Source: Nitratireductor soli
GTDB lineage: Bacteria > Pseudomonadota > Alphaproteobacteria > Rhizobiales > Rhizobiaceae
Reading direction: 5' to 3'
Length of the DNA stretch: 64,000 nt
NCBI RefSeq assembly: GCF_001050155.1
Contig: NZ_LFVY01000002.1
Coordinates: 269,519 to 333,518, forward strand
The notes below the pieces were generated by a model, which did not search any database, had not been told where the DNA came from, and saw only the letters and a list, made by a program, of their open reading frames with translations. Position 1 is the first letter of the stretch, and every line of letters begins with the position of its first letter. Shown in pieces: positions 8,948 to 17,499 of the stretch. A program made the translations under genes and the position numbers.

Positions 8948-9873
8948 GCGCGCCGCTGTTGAGCCTGGAAGGCGTATCCAAGACGTTCCATGTGCGCCCC
9001 GTGCTGGGCGCTGTGCGCCGCGTCGAGGCGTTGCGCGATGTCACCTTTTCCATCGAGCCCGGCCGGGCGCTGGCGCTGGTCGGGGAAAGCGGTTCGGGCA
9101 AGAGCACCTGCGGCCGGGCGGTCATCCGCCATTTCGAGCCGAGCGCCGGCACGATCCGCTTTCGCGGCGAGGACATCTTTGCCGGCCGCACGCGCAGGGG
9201 CGACAGCGCCTATCTGCGCGCGGTGCAGATGGTGTTCCAGGATCCGTTCGCCTCGCTCAACCCGACGCACACGATCCGCCACCATCTGGAGCGGCCCTTG
9301 CGCCTGCATGGCGGCACGGACGACCTTGAAGCGCGCCTGCGCAAAACCCTCTCCGATGTCGAGCTCGACCCCGACACGACGCTCGAGAAATTTCCCCACC
9401 AGCTTTCCGGCGGCCAGCGCCAGCGGGTCAGCTTCGCCCGCGCTCTTGCCGTCGGCGCGGAGCTGATCGTCGCCGACGAGCCAACCTCCATGCTCGACGT
9501 GTCGATCCGCAAATCCGTGCTCGACCTGATGCGGCGTTTGAAGGAGGAACGCAGCATCGCCTTCCTCTACATCACCCACGACATCGCCACGGCGCACTAC
9601 ATTGCCGAGGAGACGGCGGTCATGTTCGCCGGCCAGGTCATGGAGCGCGGGCCGTCCGACGCCGTCATCCGCAATCCGCGCCATGCCTATTCCAAGCTGC
9701 TCATCTCCGCCGTGCCCGACCCGGCCCGCCGGTTCGATGCCGAGGCGGACGATGCCCTTGCCTTCACCCGGCAGGCCGATGCCGTGCGGGCCGATGCGGC
9801 CCGTCCCATCGCCGGTTACCGCGAAATTGCGCCGGGCCATTTCGTTGCCTATTCGGAGGCCGACAATGCCTGA
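8944..9873 (+). CDS. ABC transporter ATP-binding protein, DppF type
   Basis: 309 aa. Walker A GESGSGKST, signature LSGGQRQRVSFARAL, Walker B LIVADEPTSMLDVS and switch His in YITHDIA are intact. A ~50-residue C-terminal tail after the nucleotide-binding domain matches the oligopeptide-transporter C-terminal extension. The start overlaps the previous stop. Together with the upstream ATPase, two permeases and the binding protein this completes a five-component importer. Confidence 0.93.
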   Translation: MSAPLLSLEGVSKTFHVRPVLGAVRRVEALRDVTFSIEPGRALALVGESGSGKSTCGRAVIRHFEPSAGTIRFRGEDIFAGRTRRGDSAYLRAVQMVFQDPFASLNPTHTIRHHLERPLRLHGGTDDLEARLRKTLSDVELDPDTTLEKFPHQLSGGQRQRVSFARALAVGAELIVADEPTSMLDVSIRKSVLDLMRRLKEERSIAFLYITHDIATAHYIAEETAVMFAGQVMERGPSDAVIRNPRHAYSKLLISAVPDPARRFDAEADDALAFTRQADAVRADAARPIAGYREIAPGHFVAYSEADNA

Positions 9874-10321
9874 CCTGCTCGTACCGCTTTACAGATTGCC
9901 GGCGGAAAGGCCGCGCGACGACGGAATCGCCATTCGCCGCGCCATCGCCCCGGAAATGCACGTGGTCTGCGACTTTGCCGAGCGGCATTTCAGCCGCAAC
10001 TGGGCGAGCGAATGCGCCGTCGCTTTCGCCGCGCAGCCGCCCGGCGTCCTGGTTGCCGTCGAAGAGGGGCAACTGCTCGGGTTTGCCTGCTACGATGCGA
10101 CGGCGAAGGGCTTCTTCGGCCCGACCGGCGTCGCTGAGGAAGCGCGCGGCCGTGGCGTCGGCGTCGGCCTTCTGATGGCGGCGCTCCACGCCATGCGGCA
10201 GGCGGGCTACGCCTATGCGGTGATCGGTGGCGCCGGCCCCGTCGACTTCTACAAGCGGCAATGCGGGGCGATCGAGATTCCCGGCTCCGACCCTGGCATC
10301 TATGGCGGCATGCTGCGCTGA
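9866..10321 (+). CDS. GNAT family N-acetyltransferase
   Basis: 151 aa. The acetyl-CoA pyrophosphate-binding motif RGRGVGVGLLMAAL and a C-terminal DFYKRQCGA segment (beta-bulge and Tyr-Lys region) mark a GNAT fold. The start overlaps the end of the DppF-like gene by 8 nt, so it belongs to the transporter operon. The acceptor is unknown; an amino sugar or a small amine is possible given the neighbours, but nothing in the sequence decides this. Confidence 0.8.
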   Translation: MPDLLVPLYRLPAERPRDDGIAIRRAIAPEMHVVCDFAERHFSRNWASECAVAFAAQPPGVLVAVEEGQLLGFACYDATAKGFFGPTGVAEEARGRGVGVGLLMAALHAMRQAGYAYAVIGGAGPVDFYKRQCGAIEIPGSDPGIYGGMLR

Positions 10322-10409
10322 TTGGCCCGCCCGCGCGCCTTCTCCGGGGCTATGCCTCGCGCAAAAATGATTTATACGTGCCAGCGAAACGCATCCTGGA
10401 AACTGGTGG

Positions 10410-11747
10410 GTGAAGATGTCGAAGCGCGTGGCCTGGCACGAATTGTCGAAACTGTCCGATGCGGAGCGCAAGGTGCTGCTCACGCGCACGGAAGACGATC
10501 TCACCCATTTCCTGGAGAATGTCGCGCCGATCATCGAGGCGGTGCGCAAGGAAGGCGATGCGGCGCTGTCGCGCTTTGCCCGCCTGTTCGACAAGGCGCC
10601 GGTGGAGGTGAACGAGATCGCCGCCACCGAGGCCGATTTCGATGCGGCGTTCAACAGTCTCGACCCGGAGATGATCGAGACGCTGGAATACTGCGCCGAC
10701 AACATTCGCCGCTTCCACGAGGCGCAGCGCCCGGAAGAGATGTGGATGAAGGAAATCCGCCCCGGCGTTCTGGTCGGCGAGCGGGCGACCCCCATCGACA
10801 GCGTGGCGCTCTATTCGCCGCGCGGCAAGGGCACGTTTCCGTCGATGACGCTGATGACCGCCATTCCCGCCGTCGTCGCCGGCGTGCCGCTGCCCATCGT
10901 GCTCACCCCGCCCGGACCCGATGGCAAGGTCGATGCGGCCACTTTGGTTGCCGCGCGCATTGCCGGCATCAGGCACGTCTACAAGGCTGGCGGCGGACAG
11001 GCCGTGGCGGCCGCCGCCTATGGCACGGACACCGTGCCGCGCTGCGCGAAATTCGAGGGGCCGGGCAGCCCGTGGATCGCCGCCGCCAAGCGCCTGCTGC
11101 AAGGCCAGATCGCCTCGCGCCTGCCGGCCGGCCCGACCGAATGCATCGTCCTTGCCGACGAGACCGCCGATCCGGAAATTGCCGCGCTCGACCTTCTGAT
11201 CGAGGCGGAACACGGCAGCGACAGTTCCAATTTCCTCGTAACCTGGTCGCGCGATGTGGCCGAGAAGGTGCGCGATGCGCTGCCGAAGTTCTGGGCCGAG
11301 ATGAGCGCCGTGCGGGTGCGCTATTCGTCGGATGTCCTGGGTGGCACGAGCGGCGGCATCGTGCTTGCCGAAACGCCGGACCAGGCCTTCGACTTCATCA
11401 ACGACTATGCGCCGGAGCATTTGCAGATCCTGTCGAAGACGCCGTTCGAATATCTGTCGAAGGTGCGCAACGCCTCGGAAATCCTGCTTGGCGAATACGC
11501 GCCGGGCTCGATGGCCAACTACGCCATGGGGCCGAACGCCGTGCTGCCCACCTCGGGCATGGCGCGCGCCCACTCGCCGCTCGGCGTCCATGATTTCATG
11601 AAGACCTCGTCCATCGCCCACGTGACCGAGAAAGGCTATGCCGAAATGGCCCCGCACACGCTGCGCTTCGCCCGCTATGAGGGGTTCGACGCGCACGGCA
11701 ATGCGGTGACGCGGCTGAGGAACAACCACGTGGTGAAGGGCGAGTAG
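10410..11747 (+). CDS. Histidinol dehydrogenase family protein, non-canonical
   Basis: 445 aa, close to HisD in length and fold. The SPRGKGTFPSM and GPTE segments and the catalytic Glu336-His337 pair (APEHL) are conserved. Relative to E. coli HisD, the zinc ligand Gln259 is Glu here (residue 265 in EAEHG). Asp360 is Asn (N370 in MANYAMGPN), and the adjacent conserved His is Ala (A377 in NAVLP). His268 and His429 are kept. This pattern argues against genuine histidine biosynthesis and for one of the paralogous alcohol dehydrogenases of the family (sulfopropanediol 3-dehydrogenase HpsN is one known example). No his genes are adjacent. The start could be residue 1 or the Met at residue 3. Confidence 0.8.
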   Translation: MKMSKRVAWHELSKLSDAERKVLLTRTEDDLTHFLENVAPIIEAVRKEGDAALSRFARLFDKAPVEVNEIAATEADFDAAFNSLDPEMIETLEYCADNIRRFHEAQRPEEMWMKEIRPGVLVGERATPIDSVALYSPRGKGTFPSMTLMTAIPAVVAGVPLPIVLTPPGPDGKVDAATLVAARIAGIRHVYKAGGGQAVAAAAYGTDTVPRCAKFEGPGSPWIAAAKRLLQGQIASRLPAGPTECIVLADETADPEIAALDLLIEAEHGSDSSNFLVTWSRDVAEKVRDALPKFWAEMSAVRVRYSSDVLGGTSGGIVLAETPDQAFDFINDYAPEHLQILSKTPFEYLSKVRNASEILLGEYAPGSMANYAMGPNAVLPTSGMARAHSPLGVHDFMKTSSIAHVTEKGYAEMAPHTLRFARYEGFDAHGNAVTRLRNNHVVKGE

Positions 11748-11773
11748 GGACCGCCCGAAATCGACGCAAGATC

Positions 11774-12973
11774 CTACACCTTTACGTCCTCCCAGGTCGA
11801 AATCGTTCTCAACTCGCTGAAGGCGGCCGAAAGAAACGACACGCCGAACAGCCCGACGACGATCCACAATCCGGCTTCAGGCGAAAGATAACTGCCGATC
11901 GCACCGCCGACGAATGCGCCCAGCGGGCGAATTCCGTAGATGGCCGTCTGGATGACGGCGTTCACCCGACCGAGCATCGCCTCGGGCGTGGCAAGCTGGC
12001 GAACCGTGTTCTGCGTCACGAGCCACATGGACGGGCCAAAGCCCATCAGGAAGAAGGCTGCATGGAGCAGGGGTTCCGCCGCTTCTTGCCGAACGATCAG
12101 AAGCAGTGCGGAGGCTCCGACGGATGATCCCGGGCCAAACAGCAGAACGATGCTCGGCGACACGGTGGCGGGCAGGCGCGCCACGACCCAGGTTCCCAGG
12201 ATGGCGGCGAGGCCGAAGGCGGCCATCAGGCGGGCAAAGATCGCCGGGTCTGCGCGGTAGACCTTGACGATCAACGGCACCATGAGCACCAGCAGGATGG
12301 CGAAGGCCAGGTTCCAGAAAACGGCGCACAGCGAGATCGGGCGCAGTATCCCGCTGCCCACGACATAGGCCCCGCCCTTGACCAGCCGCGAAACGATGGG
12401 TTCGCGATCCGCCCGCGGACGCTGAAACCTTGGCAATCCCCTGACAGAGGCCAATGCCAGGGCCGAGCATTCCGTCGCCACCCAGAACACCATCTCGGAC
12501 GTCTGGAGGCTCAGCACGACGCCGAGGCCGAGCGGCACCAGAAAGGAGGCGATCGAGCGTGGCAGCGACAATTGGGCGTTGGCCCTCGATAGACCCGGCC
12601 TGTCGGTGAGCTTGGGAAGGATGGACAGGCTGACGAGGCCGAAGAGGACGATGCCGAAACCGGCGATGGCGATGGAGACACCGAACAGAAGCACATTGCC
12701 GGCGCCGATGGCCAGCGCCGCCGCCGCGAAACCGATCAGCGACAGGATCGCCGACGCGATGACCATGGTGCGAAGCTGCAAATTGTCGACCAGCAGCCCG
12801 AACGGCAGCGAACCGACGAGATGGGCCATCGATTGGCACGCAACGAGGACGCCGATCGTTGCCGTCGATGCGTCAAAGACGACCGCGGCGATGATCGGCA
12901 CTGCGACGAGGGCAATCTGGTCGGCGATGTTCATGCCGTATGCCGACAGCACGAGCCTGTTCATGTGGGTCAT
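11774..12973 (-). CDS. MFS transporter
   Basis: 399 aa, about 12 hydrophobic helices, single-domain MFS of the enterobactin-exporter-like (MFS_3) group. The loop after TM2 (LPFGLLVDNLQLRTMVI) matches the G-x-L-D-R motif region of the family. The substrate cannot be read from the sequence. It is convergent with the HisD-like gene (26-bp gap). The Met at residue 4 is an alternative start. It is followed upstream by a 258-bp gap before the LysR gene on the same strand, so it probably has its own promoter. Confidence 0.85.
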   Translation of the reverse strand: MTHMNRLVLSAYGMNIADQIALVAVPIIAAVVFDASTATIGVLVACQSMAHLVGSLPFGLLVDNLQLRTMVIASAILSLIGFAAAALAIGAGNVLLFGVSIAIAGFGIVLFGLVSLSILPKLTDRPGLSRANAQLSLPRSIASFLVPLGLGVVLSLQTSEMVFWVATECSALALASVRGLPRFQRPRADREPIVSRLVKGGAYVVGSGILRPISLCAVFWNLAFAILLVLMVPLIVKVYRADPAIFARLMAAFGLAAILGTWVVARLPATVSPSIVLLFGPGSSVGASALLLIVRQEAAEPLLHAAFFLMGFGPSMWLVTQNTVRQLATPEAMLGRVNAVIQTAIYGIRPLGAFVGGAIGSYLSPEAGLWIVVGLFGVSFLSAAFSELRTISTWEDVKV

Positions 12974-13231
12974 TGCATGGTCTTCTCTGTGGCCACGCGT
13001 ACCCTAGGAAGTCGCCGCGCGTGCAAGCCACCCGTTTCTTGCGCAAGACGCCACGGTCGCTGCAGCGTGCGCAAGACCGCAAGACCGCAAACAGCGTCGC
13101 ACGCTGCTGCGGTACGTTCGGGGACATGAGCGTCGCTTACAATGTCGCCATGGAGGCTGGCGCGCAGGCAATGCGGGGCGCGTTGGAGCGGTTGGTGGAC
13201 AGAGTGTGAGGACGGACGGCGTGGCGCTCGA
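12974..13231. other. 258-bp gap between MFS and LysR genes
   Basis: No convincing gene. The stretch contains a local direct repeat (GCGCAAGACCGCAAGACCGCAA around 13072-13093). A possible 27-codon reading frame runs from the ATG at 13127 to the TGA at 13209, but it has no ribosome-binding site or recognisable similarity. The promoter of the MFS gene should lie here. Confidence 0.4.
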
Positions 13232-14104
13232 CTATGTTGCGTCTATCTCTGCCAGGATCCACTGGCGAAAAGCCCGCATGGACGCGGTCTCTGGGCGCGA
13301 TTTCAAGCGGGTCAGCCAGTAGCTTCCGGCGAACGCCGTGATGTCGAAGGGCTGCACGATGCGGCCTCCGGCGATTTCCCGGGCAAACATTGCCACGGGA
13401 ACGAGGGCTACGCCCGCCCCTTGCGCCGCCGCTTCCACCACGGCCAGCGACGAATCGAACATCCAGCCGCGCAGGCTTGGCGGATCGATGTTTGCGGCCC
13501 TGAACCATAGGGACCATTCGTCGCGGCGGTAGGAACGCAGCAATTCCTCGTCGGCCAGGTCCGCCGGGTTGCGCAGACGCGCGCCAATGGCTGGTGCGCA
13601 GACGGGTGAAAGCGGAACGTCCATCAAGTGGGTCACCTCGGTTCCATGCCATGCGCCATCGCCGAACCGGATGAAGAAATCGAGGCCATCGACGAGAATG
13701 TCGGCGCGGTTGTTGTTCGTCTTCAGGCGAAAATCCACATAAGGATGCTGCTCCTTGAAGCCTTTCAGGCGGGAGAGGAGCCAGCCGATCGCAAACGTTC
13801 CCACCACCCCGACGGTCAGGATCTCGCGGAAATTGCCTTCCTCGAGCTGGCTGAGCGTTGCGCTCATGCGGTGAAACGCGTCGGTGAGCGCCGGCAGCAG
13901 GAGGTGGCCTTCATCGGTCAGGGCCAAGCCCCGCGGGAGGCGCTCGAAAAGCGACATCCCCAGGGTCGCTTCCAGAATTCGTACCTGATGGCTGATGGCC
14001 GTTTGCGTCACCCGCAGCTCAAGGCCGGCTCGCGTGAAACTGCCGAGCCGTGCAGAAGCTTCGAAAGCGCGCAGGGCGTTGAGCGGGAGTTGTGAAACTT
14101 CCAT
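13232..14104 (-). CDS. ampR: LysR-type regulator, AmpR/GcvA-like
   Basis: 290 aa. The N-terminal winged helix-turn-helix (~residues 6-65: LPLNALRAFEASARLGSFTRA, then TQTAISHQVRILE and LFERLPRGLALTDEG) is of the AmpR/GcvA subgroup. A periplasmic-binding-like effector domain follows (~92-290). It is divergent from a class C beta-lactamase, the classic ampR-ampC layout in which AmpR binds the intergenic region and responds to muropeptides from peptidoglycan recycling. AGGAG lies 11 nt before the ATG. The symbol rests on both the subgroup signature and the neighbour; GcvA-like regulators beside other beta-lactamases are the alternative. Confidence 0.7.
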   Translation of the reverse strand: MEVSQLPLNALRAFEASARLGSFTRAGLELRVTQTAISHQVRILEATLGMSLFERLPRGLALTDEGHLLLPALTDAFHRMSATLSQLEEGNFREILTVGVVGTFAIGWLLSRLKGFKEQHPYVDFRLKTNNNRADILVDGLDFFIRFGDGAWHGTEVTHLMDVPLSPVCAPAIGARLRNPADLADEELLRSYRRDEWSLWFRAANIDPPSLRGWMFDSSLAVVEAAAQGAGVALVPVAMFAREIAGGRIVQPFDITAFAGSYWLTRLKSRPETASMRAFRQWILAEIDAT

Positions 14105-14293
14105 AGGGCCTAATTCTCCTGAGCGCTATGCGCCCGCCGTGACAGAAGGGGTTATCTAAAGGGTCGAGATTTTCTCATGCCTGAGCAAACAAATCATCGT
14201 TTGGCGAGGATCGCATTTCCACGTATCCGCATTCTAGCGGCAAATTGCTGCGGGAGGAGGCGAAAATTCAACAAAAAGGAAATTATAACTGAT
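14105..14293. promoter_or_regulatory. Divergent ampR/ampC promoter region
   Basis: 189 bp between the two start codons. It is visibly more AT-rich than the surrounding genes, especially near ampC. It holds a short palindrome GAGA-ttt-TCTC (14166-14176). I did not find an unambiguous T-N11-A LysR operator matching the enterobacterial AmpR site, so the operator is placed only by position. Confidence 0.4.
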
Positions 14294-15484
14294 ATGAGAA
14301 AAATCTATCCACGACAGCTTTTCTCCGCCGCTGCGGCTTTTCTGGCCCTCAATCTCAACGCCCACGCTGCCGGGAACGGCGCCCAGGGAGAGCTTCAGGC
14401 GATCGTCGACGAGACGATCCGGCCGATAATGCGGCAAAACGAAATTCCCGGAATGGCGGTGGCAATCACGATTGGGGGAGAGCGTTATTTCTTCAACTAC
14501 GGCGTCGCTTCAAAAGAGAGCGGGCAAGCTGTCACTGAAAACACCATCTTCGAGATCGGCTCGGTGAGCAAGACCTTTACCGCCACCCTTGGCGCTCTCG
14601 CACAGGTGCGGGGAAAGCTGTCTCTCTCCGACAGCGCAAGCAAATACCTGCCGGCCCTGACAGGCAGCGCTTTCGATGAGATCAAACTTCTTGAACTCGC
14701 GACCTACACGGCGGGCGGGCTGCCTTTGCAGTTCCCTGACGAGGTCACTGATCAGGACGAGATGATCGCCTATTACAAAAACTGGCAGCCGACCTATGCC
14801 CCGGGCACCAATCGGGTCTATTCGAACCCAAGCATCGGCCTGTTCGGTTATCTGGCCGCAAGAAGCATGGGTGAGCCCTTTGATGACCTGATGGAAGGAA
14901 CCCTCATCCCGATGCTTGGCCTGAAGGATACCTATGTCAAGGTTCCGAACGAGCGGATGGGCGACTATGCCTATGGCTATTCGAGGACCGGCAAGCCAGT
15001 TCGCGTCAACCCGGGCATGCTTGCCTCGGAGGCCTATGGTGTGAAGACGACCGCCGCCGACATGATCCGTTTTGCCGAGGCGAATCTCGATGGCGCGGAA
15101 CTGGATGCCGAACTCCAGCATGCCATCAAGGCAACGCATACCGGATACTACCGGGTCGGCGGCATGATCCAGGGTCTGGGTTGGGAGATGTATCCCGGTG
15201 ACGCGGGGCTTGATCGCCTGTTGTCCGGAAATACGTCTGAAATGGCATTCGAGCCGAACACGGTGGATAAGCTCAGCCAGTCGCAGTCGCATCGGGAAGA
15301 CATGCTGATCAACAAAACCGGCTCGACAATCGGTTTCGGCGCCTATGTCGTTTTCGCGCCGGCCAGGAACATCGGTATCGTGATGCTGGCCAACAAGAAC
15401 TATCCCAATCCCGTGCGCGTCGAGGCCGGATACCGGCTGCTGAAGGCATTGGAAAACCTGCCCTCCGTCCCAGGCGGGCGCTGA
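14294..15484 (+). CDS. ampC: Class C (AmpC-type) beta-lactamase
   Basis: 396 aa from the ATG at 14294. An upstream extension from 14177 would put the signal peptide inside the protein. Signal peptide ~1-25 (ends NAHAA). All active-site elements are present: nucleophile Ser90 in SVSK, Tyr176 in YSN, and KTG at 341-343. The context around each is AmpC-like (VYSNPSIGLFGYLAA; KTGSTIGFGAYV...IGIVMLANKNYPNP). It acts in the periplasm hydrolysing beta-lactams, cephalosporins in particular. Its length fits class C enzymes (~380 aa). It is divergent from the AmpR-like regulator and is therefore likely inducible. Confidence 0.88.
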   Translation: MRKIYPRQLFSAAAAFLALNLNAHAAGNGAQGELQAIVDETIRPIMRQNEIPGMAVAITIGGERYFFNYGVASKESGQAVTENTIFEIGSVSKTFTATLGALAQVRGKLSLSDSASKYLPALTGSAFDEIKLLELATYTAGGLPLQFPDEVTDQDEMIAYYKNWQPTYAPGTNRVYSNPSIGLFGYLAARSMGEPFDDLMEGTLIPMLGLKDTYVKVPNERMGDYAYGYSRTGKPVRVNPGMLASEAYGVKTTAADMIRFAEANLDGAELDAELQHAIKATHTGYYRVGGMIQGLGWEMYPGDAGLDRLLSGNTSEMAFEPNTVDKLSQSQSHREDMLINKTGSTIGFGAYVVFAPARNIGIVMLANKNYPNPVRVEAGYRLLKALENLPSVPGGR

Positions 15485-15509
15485 GCAAGCCGCTGCGAGG
15501 CCGGTTGCT

Positions 15510-15962
15510 TCACATCGGGATGGCGGTCGTCTCCTTGGCCGTGCGGATGACGAACATCGTATGGTAACGCGCGACATTGCTTCCCTCCCGGAACAGCGGG
15601 TCGCACAGCGCATCGAACGCTTCCATATCCTTCAGGTGCAGCATCAGGGCGACATCGGTCTCGCCGCTCACGCTGTAGGCCTGGATCACCGCCGCTTCCT
15701 TCGTGACAAGGTCGAGGAAGCGGCGCGTTTGCTGTTCGCCGTGGTGCTCCAGTTCGACCGTGACCAGCGCCTTCATGCCCCGGCCGGCCTTGGCCGGTCT
15801 GAGGATCGCGACAATGCGGTCGATGATGCCGGTGGATTTGAGCCGCCTGATGCGGCGCAGGCAACTGGAGGGTGAAAGACCGACCGCGTCCGCCAGGTCG
15901 GCATTTGTCCGCGACGCGTCTTCCTGCAACAGGTTGAGAAGCTTTCTGTCGATCTGGTCCAT
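15510..15962 (-). CDS. Lrp/AsnC family transcriptional regulator
   Basis: 150 aa. N-terminal HTH (MDQIDRKLLNLLQEDASRTN, then LADAVGLSPSSCLRRIRRLK), followed by a RAM/AsnC ligand-binding domain (~65-145, with GETDVALMLHLKDMEAF). Proteins of this family bind amino acids or related small effectors and often control an adjacent divergent gene. Here that gene encodes a nucleoside-recognition-type membrane protein, 119 bp away. Confidence 0.92.
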   Translation of the reverse strand: MDQIDRKLLNLLQEDASRTNADLADAVGLSPSSCLRRIRRLKSTGIIDRIVAILRPAKAGRGMKALVTVELEHHGEQQTRRFLDLVTKEAAVIQAYSVSGETDVALMLHLKDMEAFDALCDPLFREGSNVARYHTMFVIRTAKETTAIPM

Positions 15963-15992
15963 TCCGATCCTTCGTTACCGCCCACTGTGCTT

Positions 15993-16005
15993 GCAATATT
16001 ATTGC
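15993..16005. promoter_or_regulatory. Candidate Lrp-type operator
   Basis: A palindrome GCAAT-att-ATTGC sits in the 119-bp gap between the Lrp gene and the divergent membrane-protein gene, followed by a second similar AT-rich half (ATGCAAAT at 16012-16019). AsnC/Lrp regulators bind AT-rich dyads of this kind. Assignment is by position and symmetry only. Confidence 0.4.
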
Positions 16006-16081
16006 GTAGATATGCAAATTTTGACCACAAATGCGAACGGCATAACGCTAGTTGTCTGTCGGCAATCACGGAGACGCCGCC

Positions 16082-17077
16082 ATGAAAGTGCACCTGGCCC
16101 TTTATCGCAAGACCCTGCAAACGCTGGAGGTCTACTGGGAGTTGGTCCGCATCATCGTCCCGGTGACGGTCGTCACGCAAATCCTGCTGGAGCTCGGCGT
16201 CATCCGGGCAGTCGCGCCGTTCTTCGCGCCCGTCATGAAGCTCGTCGGGCTGCCGCCCGAGCTTGCGCTTGCGTGGCTGACGGGATTGCTCGTGGGAATC
16301 TGGGGCGCGGTGGTGACGGTGTTCGTGCTGGCGCCGGTCTCGAGCCTGAGCACGGCGGACATGACGGTCCTTTCAGCGCTCCTTCTGTTTGCGCATGCCA
16401 TCCCGATCGAGCAGCGCATCATCCAGAAGGCCGGGCCCAGCTTCGCCGTCACCGCGGCGCTGCGCATTGGCGGCGGGTTGCTGTTCGCCACTGTCCTGCA
16501 TCAGATATTCGCCGCGACGGGCTGGTTTTCCGAGCCGCTGAATCCGGCATGGATACCGATGAATGAGAGCACCGGTTGGATTGGTTTTGCACAAACCACG
16601 CTCAAGACGCTGGCGGTCATGCTGGGCGTTCTGCTGGGGCTGAGCTGGCTGATGGAGCTTCTCAAAATCTCCGGCATCCTGGTCTGGCTGAATCGCGGGC
16701 TGGCGCCGCTGTTTCGCCTTGCCGGCATCACATCGCCAACGGTGCCCTTCGCGGCGGTTGGCCTTTTTCTCGGCATCTCCTATGGCGGCGGGCTGCTGAT
16801 CCGCGAAGCGCGCACGGCGAATACCGATCCGCGTCAGATATTCCTTGCCTGCGTGTTCATGGGCTTTGCCCACAGCATCATAGAAGACACGTTGATCGTC
16901 GTCGCTCTCGGCGCCGATTTCACCAGCCTGTTCGTCGGCCGCCTGGTCTTCGCCGTGCTGGCGACCGCGTTGATCGCCCGGCTCGTCGGCGCGGTGCCCG
17001 ACGATGTTTTCTTCAGGACGTATTTCCGCAAGGACGAACGCGGCGTTGCAAAGCAGGAACCAAGTCTCGGCGGGTGA
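16082..17077 (+). CDS. Nucleoside-recognition (gate) domain membrane protein, YjiH/SpmA-like
   Basis: 331 aa from the ATG at 16082 ([10 protein letters not shown]). Two copies of a gate-like hydrophobic domain are visible: one ~18-150 with [14 protein letters not shown] and one ~175-320 with [16 protein letters not shown]. These are typical of the nucleoside-recognition domain family related to nucleoside transporters and spore-maturation proteins. About 8-9 helices. The substrate is unknown; amino acid or nucleoside transport controlled by the neighbouring Lrp regulator is a reasonable guess. Confidence 0.75.
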   Translation: MKVHLALYRKTLQTLEVYWELVRIIVPVTVVTQILLELGVIRAVAPFFAPVMKLVGLPPELALAWLTGLLVGIWGAVVTVFVLAPVSSLSTADMTVLSALLLFAHAIPIEQRIIQKAGPSFAVTAALRIGGGLLFATVLHQIFAATGWFSEPLNPAWIPMNESTGWIGFAQTTLKTLAVMLGVLLGLSWLMELLKISGILVWLNRGLAPLFRLAGITSPTVPFAAVGLFLGISYGGGLLIREARTANTDPRQIFLACVFMGFAHSIIEDTLIVVALGADFTSLFVGRLVFAVLATALIARLVGAVPDDVFFRTYFRKDERGVAKQEPSLGG

Positions 17078-17103
17078 CCGGTTGGGCGACGAGGCGAGGG
17101 ACG

Positions 17104-17499
17104 CTATCCCTTCGCCTCGCACCCGCCGCAATCGCCCCTGATCTCGATGGTCGTCTTCGCCGCCCTGAAACGATGCGACTTCGCCCAGCCGTCCAGCCGT
17201 TCCTTGACCACCTCGTCGGAGAACTCCTCCACCTTGCCGCAGTTTTCGCAAATGGCGAAGGCGATAAGCTCCTGCTCATGGGTGTGCGGATGGGCGCAAG
17301 CGACAAAGGCGTTGAGGCTTTCCAGCCGGTGCACCAGACCCATGTCCAGCAGTTTGTCGAGCGCGCGATAGACCTGCAGCGGCGCGCGCAGCCCGTCGTC
17401 GCGCAGCCGGTCGAGGATGGTATAGGCGCTGAGCGGCGCTTCGGCGCCCGACAAGGTCTTCATCACCAGGCTCTGGTTGCGGGTGAGATCGGGGGTCAT
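17104..17499 (-). CDS. zur: Zinc uptake regulator Zur (Fur family)
   Basis: 131 aa. Winged helix ~8-75 (LSAYTILDRLRDDGLRAPLQVYRALDKLL), then a dimerisation/metal domain with HPHTHEQELIAFAICENCG. Two structural-zinc Cys pairs are present (CENCG and CGGC at the C-terminus). It overlaps the last codons of znuB by 4 nt, giving the gene order znuC-znuB-zur. Zn-loaded Zur should repress the divergent znuA and znuCB promoters through the dyads at 19242-19280. Confidence 0.92.
   Translation of the reverse strand: MTPDLTRNQSLVMKTLSGAEAPLSAYTILDRLRDDGLRAPLQVYRALDKLLDMGLVHRLESLNAFVACAHPHTHEQELIAFAICENCGKVEEFSDEVVKERLDGWAKSHRFRAAKTTIEIRGDCGGCEAKG

Noticed and set aside
10322..10409. Possible histidine-biosynthesis operon start before the HisD-like gene
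   Set aside because: No other his genes are near, and key HisD residues are replaced.
13127..13209. Possible 27-codon small gene
   Set aside because: No ribosome-binding site, no recognisable similarity and no conserved context; left as a note in the gap entry.
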